DNA from: Bremia lactucae
Lineage: Eukaryota; Oomycota; Peronosporomycetes; Peronosporales; Peronosporaceae
Length of the DNA stretch: 46,323 nt
Assembly: GCF_004359215.1 (NCBI RefSeq)
Contig: NW_027152029.1
Span: forward strand, 1,771,865-1,818,187
Direction of reading: 5' to 3'
The position numbers and the translations under genes are program-made. The stretch's first letter is position 1. Every line of letters begins with the position of its first letter. Below are positions 1 to 8,653 of this stretch, one piece after another. Under the pieces are notes generated by a model. That model was given only the letters and a program-made list of their open reading frames with translations, did no database searches and was not told the origin of the DNA.

Positions 1-283
1 TGCGGAAGTAATCAGAGAGAGAGTTACGAGATAAGATAGATAAGAATTCATTTACATGTTTAGTATTAGTTTATAGTTAAGTCAACATTTACCAAGATAG
101 ATTAACAAGACACTTAACTATATTGATACAGTTTTCATTTTACACTCTTAAGCTAACTTGCCTTAAGAGAAGTCTTCCTCTATACGTACAGTGTACGTCA
201 CCTAACGAGCGGCACCACTCACATCTGAAGCAGTGTGAAGTGGACTTGTACTGAAACAGTACAAGTCGCAGTGCCCCGTTATA
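1..283 (+). repeat. Family A LTR, 3-prime portion
   Basis: This is the right-hand part of a family A LTR in plus orientation. It matches 37296-37738 and, in reverse, 35632-36072. It ends in a degenerate CCCCGTTATA (normally GTTACA). The hairpin-rich end typical of the family is visible at about 185-270. The left end lies outside the window. The LTR abuts a copia gag fragment directly, so it looks inserted into that fragment. Confidence 0.75.
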
Positions 284-431
284 CCACGCATGTAGCGGTT
301 CCACGTGGCGTAGTTATCACCGTTGAACTTGTCGACGTGTACCTTCGTCGAGACATCTTGCGCAGAGACATGGTCGTTGGGCTCATAACCTGTTGAAGTC
401 TGAAGCCGAGATGTAGCGAGGGCGAAGGGAG
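284..431 (-). pseudogene. Ty1/copia gag N-terminus fragment
   Basis: The minus strand encodes about 48 residues that include [18 protein letters not shown], the conserved start of copia-type Gag (DUF4219/UBN2-like: K-hydrophobic-x-G-x-N-Y-x-x-W). Gag would form the particle of a Ty1/copia retrotransposon. The fragment is cut on its 3-prime side by the family A LTR (position 283) and on its 5-prime side by the N gap, so no start codon can be assigned. Protease, integrase and RT are not present nearby. The assignment rests on the short NY..W motif only. Confidence 0.6.
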
Positions 432-531
432 NNNNNNNNNNNNNNNNNNNNNNNNNNNNNNNNNNNNNNNNNNNNNNNNNNNNNNNNNNNNNNNNNNNNN
501 NNNNNNNNNNNNNNNNNNNNNNNNNNNNNNN
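432..531. other. Assembly gap (100 N)
   Basis: This is a run of exactly 100 undetermined bases, the usual placeholder for a gap of unknown size. Sequence on both sides ends in family A LTR or copia sequence, so the gap lies in a repeat and adjacency across it is not proven. Confidence 0.95.
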
Positions 532-634
532 TATACGTACAGTGTACGTCACCTAACGAGAGGCACCACTCACATCTGAAGCAGTGTGAAGTGGACTTGT
601 ACTGAAACAGTACAAGTCGTAGTGCCCCGTTACA
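532..634 (+). repeat. Family A LTR, terminal 103 bp
   Basis: This is the LTR end on the right side of the gap, nearly identical to 182-283 and ending CCCCGTTACA at 634. It could be the same LTR copied by misassembly around the gap or a second LTR. The sequence to its right (from 635) is not LTR. Confidence 0.7.
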
Positions 635-1014
635 AGCAACCATCCAATGGATGGCCGCCCTGCCAACCCGCACCGAAGGTGTGTGATAGTTGGGTGGGAG
701 GAGGCCCTGTAGCCGAAATTCCCCATAGTGTAATGAGGGGTGCGGGGTTCCAATAAGAGAACTTCGGCAAAATTGAATCTCTGCGATTGACGAATACATA
801 TTATGTCTCAACTAGCATTGGCTAACATATGTTATGTTTCGGCTCTGATTGGCTACTACATACTATGTTTCATCCGTAGATCAATGTTACAATGCCCACA
901 GTATTTCTTGTCAACATAAAGGTTGCGTGTTCAGCTCCTTTATCCAGTATTAATTCAATCACTCATCCAACGTTTACATTAAACTTGACAAATACACCTG
1001 CTACCAACAACATT
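635..1014. other. Probable MULE 5-prime flank or promoter region
   Basis: No coding gene is recognised. The stretch 780-870 holds about 2.7 copies of a 31-bp imperfect repeat containing ATTGGCTA (inverted CCAAT) and CATA-TTATG motifs. It lies immediately upstream of the MULE reading frame and may be its promoter region. That role is inferred from position only. Confidence 0.35.
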
Positions 1015-1747
1015 TTATGATGCTCCCCCACCAGTATGCCAAACCTATATTACATTTAGAGAGCTCTCTAAAGCTGCAAAAGAGTTGCATTCATTGATGG
1101 CTATGCATTGGCTATAAAAAGCTCAGCAAAAAATCTGCGATACTACATATAAGTGCGGCTTAGGAGGAACATACGATACAAGGTAAGATTTAATTTACAG
1201 AGGGTACTTAAGGCACAAAACTCAACTTTACTAATCGAACAATGCGAACAGGTCGAACCTTACTCAGGAGAATCGACAGCGCAAAATCTGCCACTAAGTT
1301 AATTAACTGCCCGTTTTTGCTCTACGCTACAATATATCAACATGATTCAAAATGGAAATTGCTTGTGAAGAATGGTCACCATAACCGTGAACAAAAAAAA
1401 TTGCTGGGCATCCAATAGCACAAAGACTTACTATTGAGGCAAAAACTACCATTTAAAGGACCCTCCAATGTGAACTTAGACTTTGCAAGGCAAGAAAAGC
1501 TCTTGAACTGCAAGATTCATTTAATAGAGCTAGCACGAGGGACATTTACAATGAAACCGTGAAGTCCTAAATCAGCCTCAGAATGTTGTGTACTTAAGAA
1601 TAATTAGTTGAGATTTTATACTTGTACTTTGTGTTTTCCAGAGTAAAATGCGAAATCAGTTCCTCAATGGCAGAACGCCAGTTCAGCACTACTTGAAGAC
1701 CTTAAAGAGACAATTTCATCTCTCAGCCTTGTGGCAGCAATGACAAC
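1015..1747 (+). pseudogene. MULE transposase, N-terminal part (FAR1/FLYWCH-like region)
   Basis: This is the plus-strand remnant of a Mutator-like transposase N-terminus, read across frameshifts. In order it shows TYITFRELSKAAKEL (about 1050), KKLSKKSA followed by YKCGLGGTYDTR (about 1120-1180), CPFLLYATIYQHDSKWKL (about 1310) and NGHHNRE (about 1372). This is the zinc-binding DNA-recognition region found in FAR1-type MULE proteins. The tail (about 1660-1747) reads into the predicted link to the DDE domain. The frame stops at the family C LTR and resumes at 34060 with the next expected residues (NILTHLF, then FANPKSIKL). It is therefore one gene split by a 32-kb interval. It is dead because of several stops and frameshifts. 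Confidence 0.8.
1743..1747. repeat. Left copy of 5-bp target-site duplication (ACAAC)
   Basis: ACAAC immediately precedes the family C LTR end at 1748. ACAAT immediately follows the family C LTR start at 34059. One mismatch in five is compatible with age. The pair marks the original insertion of a C element into the MULE. Confidence 0.7.
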
Positions 1748-2233
1748 TGTAGCGGAACTACCTCGCTCCTAAAGTCAGAGGAAGACTTTCAGACTCAGAG
1801 AGTCACTTAGTTCTATTGAACTAATGGGTTTAACAACTCAAGGAGTCGTACAAGCTATTCAAGCTTTTGGAATCCTAGTTCAAGGGATTTGAGGGGTTCG
1901 TAGAACCAAATGGCAACTAGTGCCCAAGAGGATATACCTTAGAAGGCTTCTATCTCTTACAGATCAATGCGCAAGCCTTAGAAAGGCACTTGACGCTTTA
2001 AGATCAAAAGGGGAACTGCACTTTATTTAATTATTTAAATCTAAAAACCTTACCCTAGCTAATTTAAAATAGATTTTGGCCGCCAGATTTATATCTGGCG
2101 GCGATCACATTTGTTACCTATAATAAATGGGATTTAAGTAACTAACTATTTTAAGATTAGATAAAAGGGTATTTTACCCATAAAGTAAATGTACCACAAC
2201 AACGGTTCTCCAACCAATGTGTGCCCCATTACA
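1748..2233 (-). repeat. Family C LTR (3-prime LTR), full length
   Basis: This 486-bp LTR runs TGTAATGGGG...CTACA on the minus strand. By eye it is about 93 percent identical to the LTR at 33579-34059. It contains the family hairpin GCCGCCAGAT / ATCTGGCGGC at 2079-2102. A purine-rich tract lies directly before its start. Confidence 0.9.
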
Positions 2234-2246
2234 CCCTCCCCCATCA
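2234..2246 (-). promoter_or_regulatory. Polypurine tract of C copy 1
   Basis: The minus strand reads GATGGGGGAGGG directly before the LTR start TGTAATGGGG. This is the expected plus-strand priming site of an LTR retrotransposon and fixes the boundary of the 3-prime LTR. Confidence 0.75.
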
Positions 2247-2274
2247 GACTGTTGACACCGAGTGACAACATTCG

Positions 2275-2290
2275 GTTCATTTCCTTTTTG
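2275..2290 (+). promoter_or_regulatory. Candidate oomycete initiator for the antisense ORF
   Basis: GTTCATTTCCTTTTTG resembles the oomycete initiator (YCAYTYY followed by a T-rich stretch). It lies about 65 bases before the ATG at 2345, a normal spacing for a short 5-prime UTR. It would drive transcription towards the integrase, antisense to gag-pol. Motif match by eye only. Confidence 0.4.
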
Positions 2291-2344
2291 AGTTTGGAAC
2301 CTAAACAGCTAACCGTTCGGTTGTGTTTTTCCTTCCTTTATCTC

Positions 2345-2878
2345 ATGACAATCAAGCGTAAGTCACAGACTCTTAGCTCCTTCCTCGACGATGAGGGAAT
2401 AGTGGACTTTGAAATTCACTCTCCATCAGAGAAGGAGGAGAAATAGCGTCATTCTCTCACGCCTTCTCCTCCTGATGAACGTTGGCGGGCCCCGAATCCG
2501 CTCCCAGAACGTGGTGCCGCTGATGGGTTAACTGCATTGAGCGGGACACGGGACCGTGAGTCCAATATCATTACGAATCCGCTCGATGAAGAGCAAGAGC
2601 GGATAATCCTCATAGAGGAAAGAGCTCGTCGTCGGGCTGCCGAGATAGCGAAAGCTAAAGCTCATAGTGAATATAGATTCACTCCGCTTAGTGCGGACGA
2701 GCGTCTCAACGAGATAGCGGGTCACGGCTTGGGCACCTGGATCTCCGGTGACCCGGCGAGGACGCTGGAGGAGATCGCTGCCCGCATCGCTCTTCATGAG
2801 CAATACCTTATGCCAAAGAAAATGACGCGAAGCCAGTATCTGACGCGTTTACGTGATCAAGCCCGTGGGGCTTCGGCG
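2345..2878 (+). pseudogene. Antisense accessory ORF of family C, N-terminal part
   Basis: A single plus-strand frame runs from ATG 2345 for about 178 codons, broken only by one TAG at 2444. It begins MTIKRKSQTLSSFLDDEG and continues as a very charged protein (for example EERARRRAAEIAKAKAH, likely helical or coiled coil), then LSADERLNEIAGHGLGTW and ALHEQYLMPKKMTRSQYL. It lies between the 3-prime LTR and pol, opposite in direction to gag-pol. It is cut at about 2878 by the deletion that joins it to integrase. The corresponding stretch in copy 2 (27638-28069) keeps the same peptide with a C-terminal extension ending just after the chromodomain. I recognise no known domain. It could instead be a passenger gene or a gag remnant from another element. 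Confidence 0.6.
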
Positions 2879-3425
2879 ACCACCTTCACCATCAATGGAA
2901 TCCGGCACGGCCGCTAAGCGAGCCATATTGCTCAATCGGTCAACAAAGTCCACTATGCCGGAGTTACCGGCTGAATCTTTCGGTAGACCGAGAACAAAAT
3001 CCATACTAACGGACTCCCAGCAACCTTTGGGGACGGGAAGGATCGCCAGTGGCGCAGCAGCATGCGCCGAGGGTTTAACCCGTTGGCAAGTTTCGCATGT
3101 GCGAGCATATGTGCTTACCCATTTATAAAGTTTGGGCCACCAATAACTCTGGCTTACAGAGCTGTAGGTCTTTTCTTTAGCGAGATGACCACCAAGGACA
3201 GTATCGTGTGCCTCATAGAGATTTCGGTACTTCAAATCCTCATCATGAGGAACAACGACACGCGGAGGGTCCGCGATGTCTGTGCAACAAAGCAACAGGT
3301 CGTTATCGATAGAAAATCGATGTAACCTTGCACGCGAACGTGCCGGCAATTTAATACCTGAATCAGAGTTCTTTAAAGCTCGTAGCAGAGCTACACACTG
3401 TTCATCCTTGGCGTAAGCCGAACGG
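2879..3425 (-). pseudogene. Family C integrase, N-terminal half (copy 1)
   Basis: The minus strand reads a Ty3/gypsy integrase from its zinc-binding part into the catalytic core. HDTVLGGHLAKEKT and CETCQRVKPSAH supply the H...C..C elements, GCWESVSMDFVLGLPKD holds the first core aspartate, and FVDRLSNMARLAAVPDSIDGEG follows. The frame stops at GEG, where the sequence switches to the opposite-strand accessory ORF. The rest of the core, the C-terminal domain and the chromodomain have been deleted here. Compare the complete but dead copy at 28100-29760. Confidence 0.85.
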
Positions 3426-4050
3426 ATTAATTCAGGATAGGCGACAAGGTAGTCGTTAACTGAGAAAGCTCATAATCCGGCCTGCGTGATAACGCATCGG
3501 CCAAAGCATTCTGCTTGCCGGGCTTATACTTCACCTTGAAGTTATATTCCGCGAAAAAGGTTAGCCATCGGGCCATTCTTTGTGAGAGATGGGGCGACAT
3601 AGTTGCCGTGCGTAATGACGCATGATCTGTATATATCACAAACGGCTAAGAGCCGAGCAGATGAACTCTGAATTTGACGAGAGCATACTTCATAGCAAGT
3701 AACTCTTTGTCATGAACTGGGTAGTTCTTTTCCGCAGCTTTAAGATGTCTAGACTCGAGCGCAATAACACTTTCATGCCCATCAACATCTGTTTGTAACA
3801 GAGCACTGCCAATGGCAAAATTGGATGCGTCACAGACGACACTGAAAGGCCAATTTGGGTTTGGCAGTGCCAGAATCGGGGCATGGATAAGACTATCCAT
3901 AGCTGCTCGAAAAACATTATTTTCGGTGCTACTCCAGCACCATTCTGTATCTTTTTAAGGAGATTAGATAATGGCCTAGCCATATCAGCGTAATTTTCGC
4001 TATATTTTTGTAAATAATTGGCGAGACCCAACCACTTACGCAAATCCTTT
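3426..4050 (-). pseudogene. Family C RNase H (copy 1)
   Basis: This is the RNase H part of the pol polyprotein on the minus strand. DASNFAIGSALLQTDVDGH gives the first acidic residue, HDKELLAMKYALVKFRVHL the E-helix, and YTDHASL plus KQNALADALSRRPDYE the remaining motifs. The frame is broken between the two halves (a stop near 3645). The preceding RT connection (LRKWLGLANYLQKYSENYADMARP) is in another frame. From about 3827 leftward identity to copy 2 drops, and from 3827 rightward it is nearly perfect. Confidence 0.85.
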
Positions 4051-4923
4051 TGGTTTTCAGGAACCGGTCAATCTACTGTGGCTTTTACCTTAGCGGGATC
4101 CGCTCTAAGGCCTCGCATTCCAATGAAGCATCCTAAAAAAGGAATTTCGTCTGCGCCAAAATGCATCTAGATGCATTGGCATAGATTTTTTTTGTGCGCA
4201 TACACTCGAGCACTGCTCGCAAATGGTCGAAATGGTTGTCCATATCCGACCGACCCTGCTCCGCACGGCTATGGACAAAAATGTCATCGAAACAAGTCTG
4301 TGCATAACCTCGATGAGGGCGAAACAGTTGCGTCTTTAGACGAATAAATGTTGCCGGGGCGTTGGAAAGCCCTTGTGGCATAATCAGCCACTCCCATAAC
4401 ATTTCTGCTTGGGGTGCTAACCGTTGTAAGCGGAATATCGCTAGCTCGCATAAGCAATTGGTAGTAATCATCAACTAAGTCAAGATCACTGTCACATTGT
4501 ACATCCCACCATATTGTTTCGAAGAACATCCTTTCTAGGAATGGGGGTTCGTGCTGGTATAGTGACAGCATTAAGCTTATTATAAGCATGTACAATGCGT
4601 CATTTACCATTTGGCTTTTTGACACAAAATGTCGGTGTCGAATGAGGAGATTTGCTATTTCGTGCCATTCCAGCCTCGTGCTTAGCACGGAAGAAATCGT
4701 TAATGACGTCACACTGCTCCCTTGGTAAAGGCCATTGTCTTGTGACACAGTATTTGGTTCCCGGAACCAAGTCAATTTCATGACGAACACCTCTATCCGG
4801 AGGTAAAACAGATGGTGGATTATTACATACCACATCTTGGAATTCCTTAATCAAGGGACAAAAGGGATCCGTAGGATCTTTTCGGTGACCCATTTCGCGC
4901 ACTAAGTGCAGCTTTTGTGTCAT
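4051..4923 (-). pseudogene. Family C reverse transcriptase (copy 1)
   Basis: Reading leftward the minus strand gives RHEIDLVPGTKY, then HSTPTFCVKKPNGK, DLVDDYYQLLMRA, MPQGLSNAPATFIRL and the palm motif QTCFDDIFVHSR (catalytic FDD intact). The fingers, palm and thumb lie in three frames, so the gene is dead. The same frameshifts occur in copy 2 (30470-31420), showing that the two sequences descended from one already inactive sequence. Confidence 0.88.
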
Positions 4924-5836
4924 CCAGGACAGCTTCGTCTAGAAGTGACGATGAGTTAACTCAATTGTTGGTCAAATGACCACTATCTCAGATAAGTCGC
5001 CAGCCTTTAAGGCTCGGCCGCACTCATCAATAGACATTTCGTCTAGCTCTAAAAGAGCATGTAACGAACGGATTGCCTCAAGGCTAACTCCCCCCCCCTC
5101 AACGTTACCGATTACACCATTTACAAGCGTATGTAATCGCTCACTCGTATCACTTTGTGAGGGTATACACGCTTCGTGTCCATCCTGTCTTGAAGTGGAG
5201 ACAATACGCCTCTTAGAGGCCGGGACATTCACGTCCCCGGATTTTCCAGCCTGTATTGGTTCTATACAAGACATGGTGTCTAATTTGACATCCAACAAGG
5301 AGTTAGGTAACTCAACTTCCTTATCCAGCGAGCGTTTACGTGTCACTTTACGTGCATTAGAAGGGTTTGACCCAAAAAAATGCCCTGGCGAACCGCCAAT
5401 AGTGTCAGTATAGACACTCAGTATGGTGCCACCTCGGCCGACCACACTTGGTGGACTTAGACGTGCCACTCCACGTATCTCAGGTACATTACACTCTTGA
5501 GGTCCTGGTGAACCGCCAACAGTGTCACTACTGACACTCAGTATGATGCCACCTCGGCCGATCATTCTCGGTGCACTTAGACGTGTTACTCCACGTATCT
5601 CAGGGACTTGATGATTCGGCCTTAGGTCAACAATGCTTTAGCATTCAGTGAATCGTTATTACAATGAGTGTCACTCGACGGAGTACGTGCCGTTCGACTT
5701 ATTTCTGCTGAGTCGGGCTTAGAATTAATGTTTGTAACAGTAGAGTTTATTAACTCAGACATGCCAATGTCTAAAACACTGACAGACTCATTCAATGATC
5801 CACGCCAATAGCGCTTTTGTTGCCTAGCAAGGTGGG
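4924..5836 (-). pseudogene. Family C protease-RT linker with a 120-bp tandem repeat (copy 1)
   Basis: This is the poorly conserved spacer of the polyprotein on the minus strand. It includes a tandem pair of about 120 bp (5384-5503 and 5504-5608). Each unit encodes a version of RLSPPSVVGRGG followed by ILSV..DT.GGSPG. Copies 3 and 4 have one unit and copies 1 and 2 have two. The N-terminal portion of the open stretch (to about 4972) is rich in S, E and D and resembles no enzyme. Confidence 0.7.
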
Positions 5837-6245
5837 TTAATGACTCTCTAAAACTTTGCTAGAAACATTGCGCGTGGCGCCTAAGGTCTTAGACCTCCAA
5901 TCGATCCATGGCTCATGGTGTTCTAACCAGGCCACACCAAGGATGAGATCATATCTGGAATCCAAATCAAAGACGAGACAGCGTTCCATATTGTCAAAAT
6001 CCAGAAACTTTATACCTAAGCTCAATAGAACTTTGGGAACAGTGACACGAGTCCCAGTCGCTAAGCGAACAGTGATTGTATCACCTCCATGCGCTTTAAG
6101 CGCCTCAACGTATTGTTGACTTCCTTTAAGGGAAAGGCGTCAAGCATAATTGCAAGACGCTCCTGAGTCAATTAAAATTGACCACGGCTTATCAAAGCCC
6201 TTTACAGTCGCTTGAGCGACTAGCAGCCAGGCTTGTACTCTCACC
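5837..6245 (-). pseudogene. Family C aspartic protease (copy 1)
   Basis: The minus strand encodes a retropepsin-like protease: DSGASCNYA (active-site DSG at about 6161-6169), then GDTITVRLATGTRVTVPKV, and the hydrophobic FDLDSRYDLILGVAWLEHHEP containing the second conserved motif. A stop directly follows SCNYA, so the gene is broken. It would process Gag-Pol in the particle. The region of near-identity with copy 2 ends at about 6224, within this domain. Confidence 0.85.
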
Positions 6246-7185
6246 GATCTAATTGGGGCTAGATTCTATTTATTCTCACCTCCTAGAGTTTTAACAGAGC
6301 CTAGGTCTTCCCCAGTAGAGCGGTTTTCACCTACATGGTATCGACGTTTTCCGCACCGTACCAGATTTCTGGTATAGGTCGGAATTGGTGCTATTTTGAG
6401 CTTTACGAGTATTTTGTAGGGGACAGGCCGGACGTAAATGTTTCGTGCTTCCGCACATACAACATCTACAAATGATTTCATGCTGTTCCACTGCTTGAAG
6501 TGCCTTTTCTCCCTCCTCAACGAGGCGTAGATCCATGAATTCCGGTCTATTAGACGGTACCAATGTGCTCGAAGAGCTTGTTCGGTAAATAGGCGGGCTA
6601 ACGCGAGCAGACTTAAAGACGAACTCAGCGCGTAGCGCTATGGCAATTGCGTCTTCGAAAGTAGCTGGATGGGGTCGTAATAATTCCGAACGGTCAACGC
6701 CTTCATTGAGAAACCCCAAAAAAATTTACGATAGTTGCTTCTTGCATCGGGCCTTGAAGCATAGATGCAATGAGTGTTCTCAACTCCTGGGCATGGTCCT
6801 CTAGGGCTCGTTTACCCTGTCGAGTCGCTATGAGCCGTGATCGTATGCGTAAAGCCTAATCAGGCGGTGCAAACATGCTGGTCATTTGCTGAATTACCGA
6901 ATCCCATGAGAAAAAAAAGCGTCGTCTATGGACGCTGCACGAGAGTGCCCACTCCATGGCTCTATCTTCGAGGTACAGAGATATACCGAGTTGGCATAGA
7001 TGCCGCAAGGGTGATCCTGAACCTGGCCGATCGGGGAGGATTCGTACGCATGAAGGTTTCAACCCTTGCATGCAAAACCTCTGGTCCCTGAATATACTGA
7101 ACTTTACATATTCAAGCCCAAATAAAGTTTTGAGCTTGTCATACGCTATGCCCTGCGCTTCTATAAGTTTTGAGACCTCTTCCAT
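6246..7185 (-). pseudogene. Family C gag (copy 1)
   Basis: Gag starts at ATG 7185 (MEEVSKLIEAQGIAYDKL) on the minus strand, 46 bases from the primer binding site. The capsid-like region is scattered over two frames. A zinc knuckle CCMCGSTKHLRPAC (C-X2-C-X4-H-X4-C) sits at about 6420-6464, the nucleic-acid binding part of nucleocapsid. Frameshifts around 6720-6850 inactivate it. Confidence 0.85.
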
Positions 7186-7230
7186 TTCAGTGAAGGCTTA
7201 GTCTTATAAAGACTCAGAGATTGACTACTA

Positions 7231-7239
7231 GTGCTACCA
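7231..7239 (-). promoter_or_regulatory. Primer binding site of C copy 1
   Basis: TGGTAGCAC on the minus strand lies two bases after the LTR end. Family A and all C copies share this 9-mer at the same place. The tRNA is not identified. Confidence 0.65.
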
Positions 7240-7241
7240 GA

Positions 7242-7525
7242 TGTAGCGGAGCTTCTTCGCTGCTAAAGATAGAGGAAGACTTTTAGACTTCAAGATCAAA
7301 AGGAAAACTCAGCATTTTTAATTTTAATTTAAATTCAAAACCTTACCGTAGCTAATTCAAAATAGATTTCGGCCGCCAGATATATATCTGGCGGCGACTA
7401 CATTTGTTACCCATAATAAATGGAATTTAAGTAATTAATTATTTTAAAATAGAATAAAAGGGTATTTACCCATAAAGTAAATGTACCACAACAACGGTTC
7501 TCCAACCGATGTGTGCCCCATTACA
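7242..7525 (-). repeat. Family C LTR, internally deleted (5-prime LTR of copy 1)
   Basis: This LTR is only 284 bp because about 180 bp in the U5-side half is missing compared with 24070-24531. Both ends (TGTAATGGGG and CTACA) are kept, as is the central hairpin at about 7371-7395. Confidence 0.85.
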
Positions 7526-7573
7526 ATAAAGGTACCACAAAACGGTTCTCCAACCAATGTGTGCCTCATTACA
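7526..7573 (-). repeat. Extra 48-bp start of a second family C LTR
   Basis: This repeats the first 48 bp of the LTR (TGTAATGAGGCACACATTGG...) directly outside the complete LTR start. It matches the start of the LTR at 24070 better than the adjacent one. It looks like the stub of an older C LTR into which copy 1 was placed, or a product of LTR-LTR recombination. Confidence 0.7.
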
Positions 7574-8337
7574 GAGGCAGTCAAAAACACGTCGATTTGG
7601 GCGAGCGCGCGTGAACAGGCACAACCGCGTCTCCGATTGCGCATAAAATGCAACGTCAACATTTGATGATATTCCATATGTCTAACGTTAACTCCATTTT
7701 GTTCGGTATTGAGGTTTCGACCTCCAAGCGGTACGGAACCGTACATTCGACCAGCACCATTTGTTGGACACACTGCTGAGCTTTATAGGAACGTTATTTA
7801 AGTTGTATATGGCATAAGCGGCCACTATAGTAATTTGATAAGGCCTTTCGGTGCGCGTGCTGCTCTTCGAGTAACGCCAAATAGGCAGCCTCCGCATGTG
7901 TGATTAGCTGTACTCGAAAAGGCGGGACCAAGCCAGACCCATTCTTAGACCCGGCTTTGATATTGTCGATTACCAGATCAGGAGCAAGCCTGGTATGAGC
8001 GAGCGTTAAAATTTTACGCATACGCCAACTGCTGACGCTAACCTAAATGTAGTGATAGCGTAAACGACTTTCAGTAGACAGCGAAGGCCTAAATGATACC
8101 TGCATCTTCCTACGATGTTCCGCTGTAAATATATGCTGCAGCGAGTGTACGCTCGAAATTATGCTCGACCTCTAAAATTAAAATTGCGTGGGCTAAAATT
8201 TAAGCTTCATTGTAAGGGTGGTCGATTTGGCTATTTTCGCCTCGCGAACCAGACTCAAGATTTTTATTGATCTTCCTATCTGATGAATTTTAATTAAACG
8301 ATAAATGCTCAGGACTCAATTCAGGCATCAGTAAACT
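7574..8337 (-). repeat. Unclassified repeat, inverted copy of 22784-24069
   Basis: This stretch is the reverse complement of 22784-23325 joined to 23856-24069. It is uninterrupted here and so shows the empty site of the solo LTR at 23326-23855. On the minus strand it holds two short open stretches conserved between copies: LAPDLVIDNIKAGSKN...HAEAAYLALLEE (7794-8021) and QMLTLHFMRNRRRGCACSRA (about 7590-7680). I recognise no domain. It may be a gag-like or other transposon remnant. Confidence 0.7.
7794..8021 (-). pseudogene. Unrecognised ORF remnant in the inverted repeat
   Basis: This is a 75-codon open frame whose peptide (HTRLAPDLVIDNIKAGSKN, VQLITHAEAAYLALLEE) is also readable at 23095-23270 with a few substitutions, suggesting it once coded. 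The motif does not match any family I know. The start and end are not supported. Confidence 0.35.
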
Positions 8338-8340
8338 GCA

Positions 8341-8530
8341 AGCGGGCACGTCGTAATGCGGCCACGCTCTACTTATACACACACCATAGCACAGCGAGGA
8401 GGCGGTTTAACCAGCTTCTTTTGCGTGCAGTGAGGTAGTTGCGGTGGGCGCGTTAGCGACTTCACCTAACGCACTAAGTACTTTGATTAAGTGTCTTCAC
8501 GGGAGCGGTAATCCGGCTCGTGCTAAATAG
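8341..8530 (-). repeat. Family B/D LTR fragment (probable 3-prime LTR remnant of element D)
   Basis: This matches the final 190 bp of the B LTR (23660-23850) in reverse and lacks the terminal CTACA. It lies on the downstream side of the D element integrase, so it is probably what remains of that element's 3-prime LTR. Confidence 0.7.
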
Positions 8531-8653
8531 TTCCGCTTACCATTTTTGGTAGGTGTGTGGACTTCTTAGATGGACTTTTGGGTAATCAAACCAAAGGAAG
8601 TTGGAGGCAATAACAGGTCTGGGATGCCCTTAGATGTTCTGGGCCGCACGCAT
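8531..8653. other. Short unassigned stretch
   Basis: This is 123 bp between two LTR fragments with no recognisable coding or repeat content. Confidence 0.5.

Larger units (their letters stand above)
1748..7573 (-). mobile_element. Family C Ty3/gypsy chromovirus, copy 1 (degenerate)
   Basis: This is a minus-strand element. Its order from right to left is: 5-prime LTR (7242-7525, preceded by a 48-bp extra LTR start at 7526-7573), primer binding site, gag with zinc knuckle, aspartic protease, linker, reverse transcriptase, RNase H, integrase N-terminal half, then a deletion into the antisense ORF zone, polypurine tract and 3-prime LTR (1748-2233). The integrase C-terminus and chromodomain, present in copy 2, are deleted at about 2880. 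Many stops and frameshifts make it non-functional. Its 3-prime LTR pairs best with the LTR at 33579-34059, not with its own shortened 5-prime LTR. Confidence 0.85.

Noticed and set aside
202..811. Open frames that run through the N gap
   Set aside because: The N run is translated as unknown residues. Continuity across a gap of unknown size is not evidence for a gene.
2528..2803. Minus-strand open frame overlapping the antisense ORF
   Set aside because: No family motif. The plus-strand frame is the one whose peptide is conserved in copy 2.
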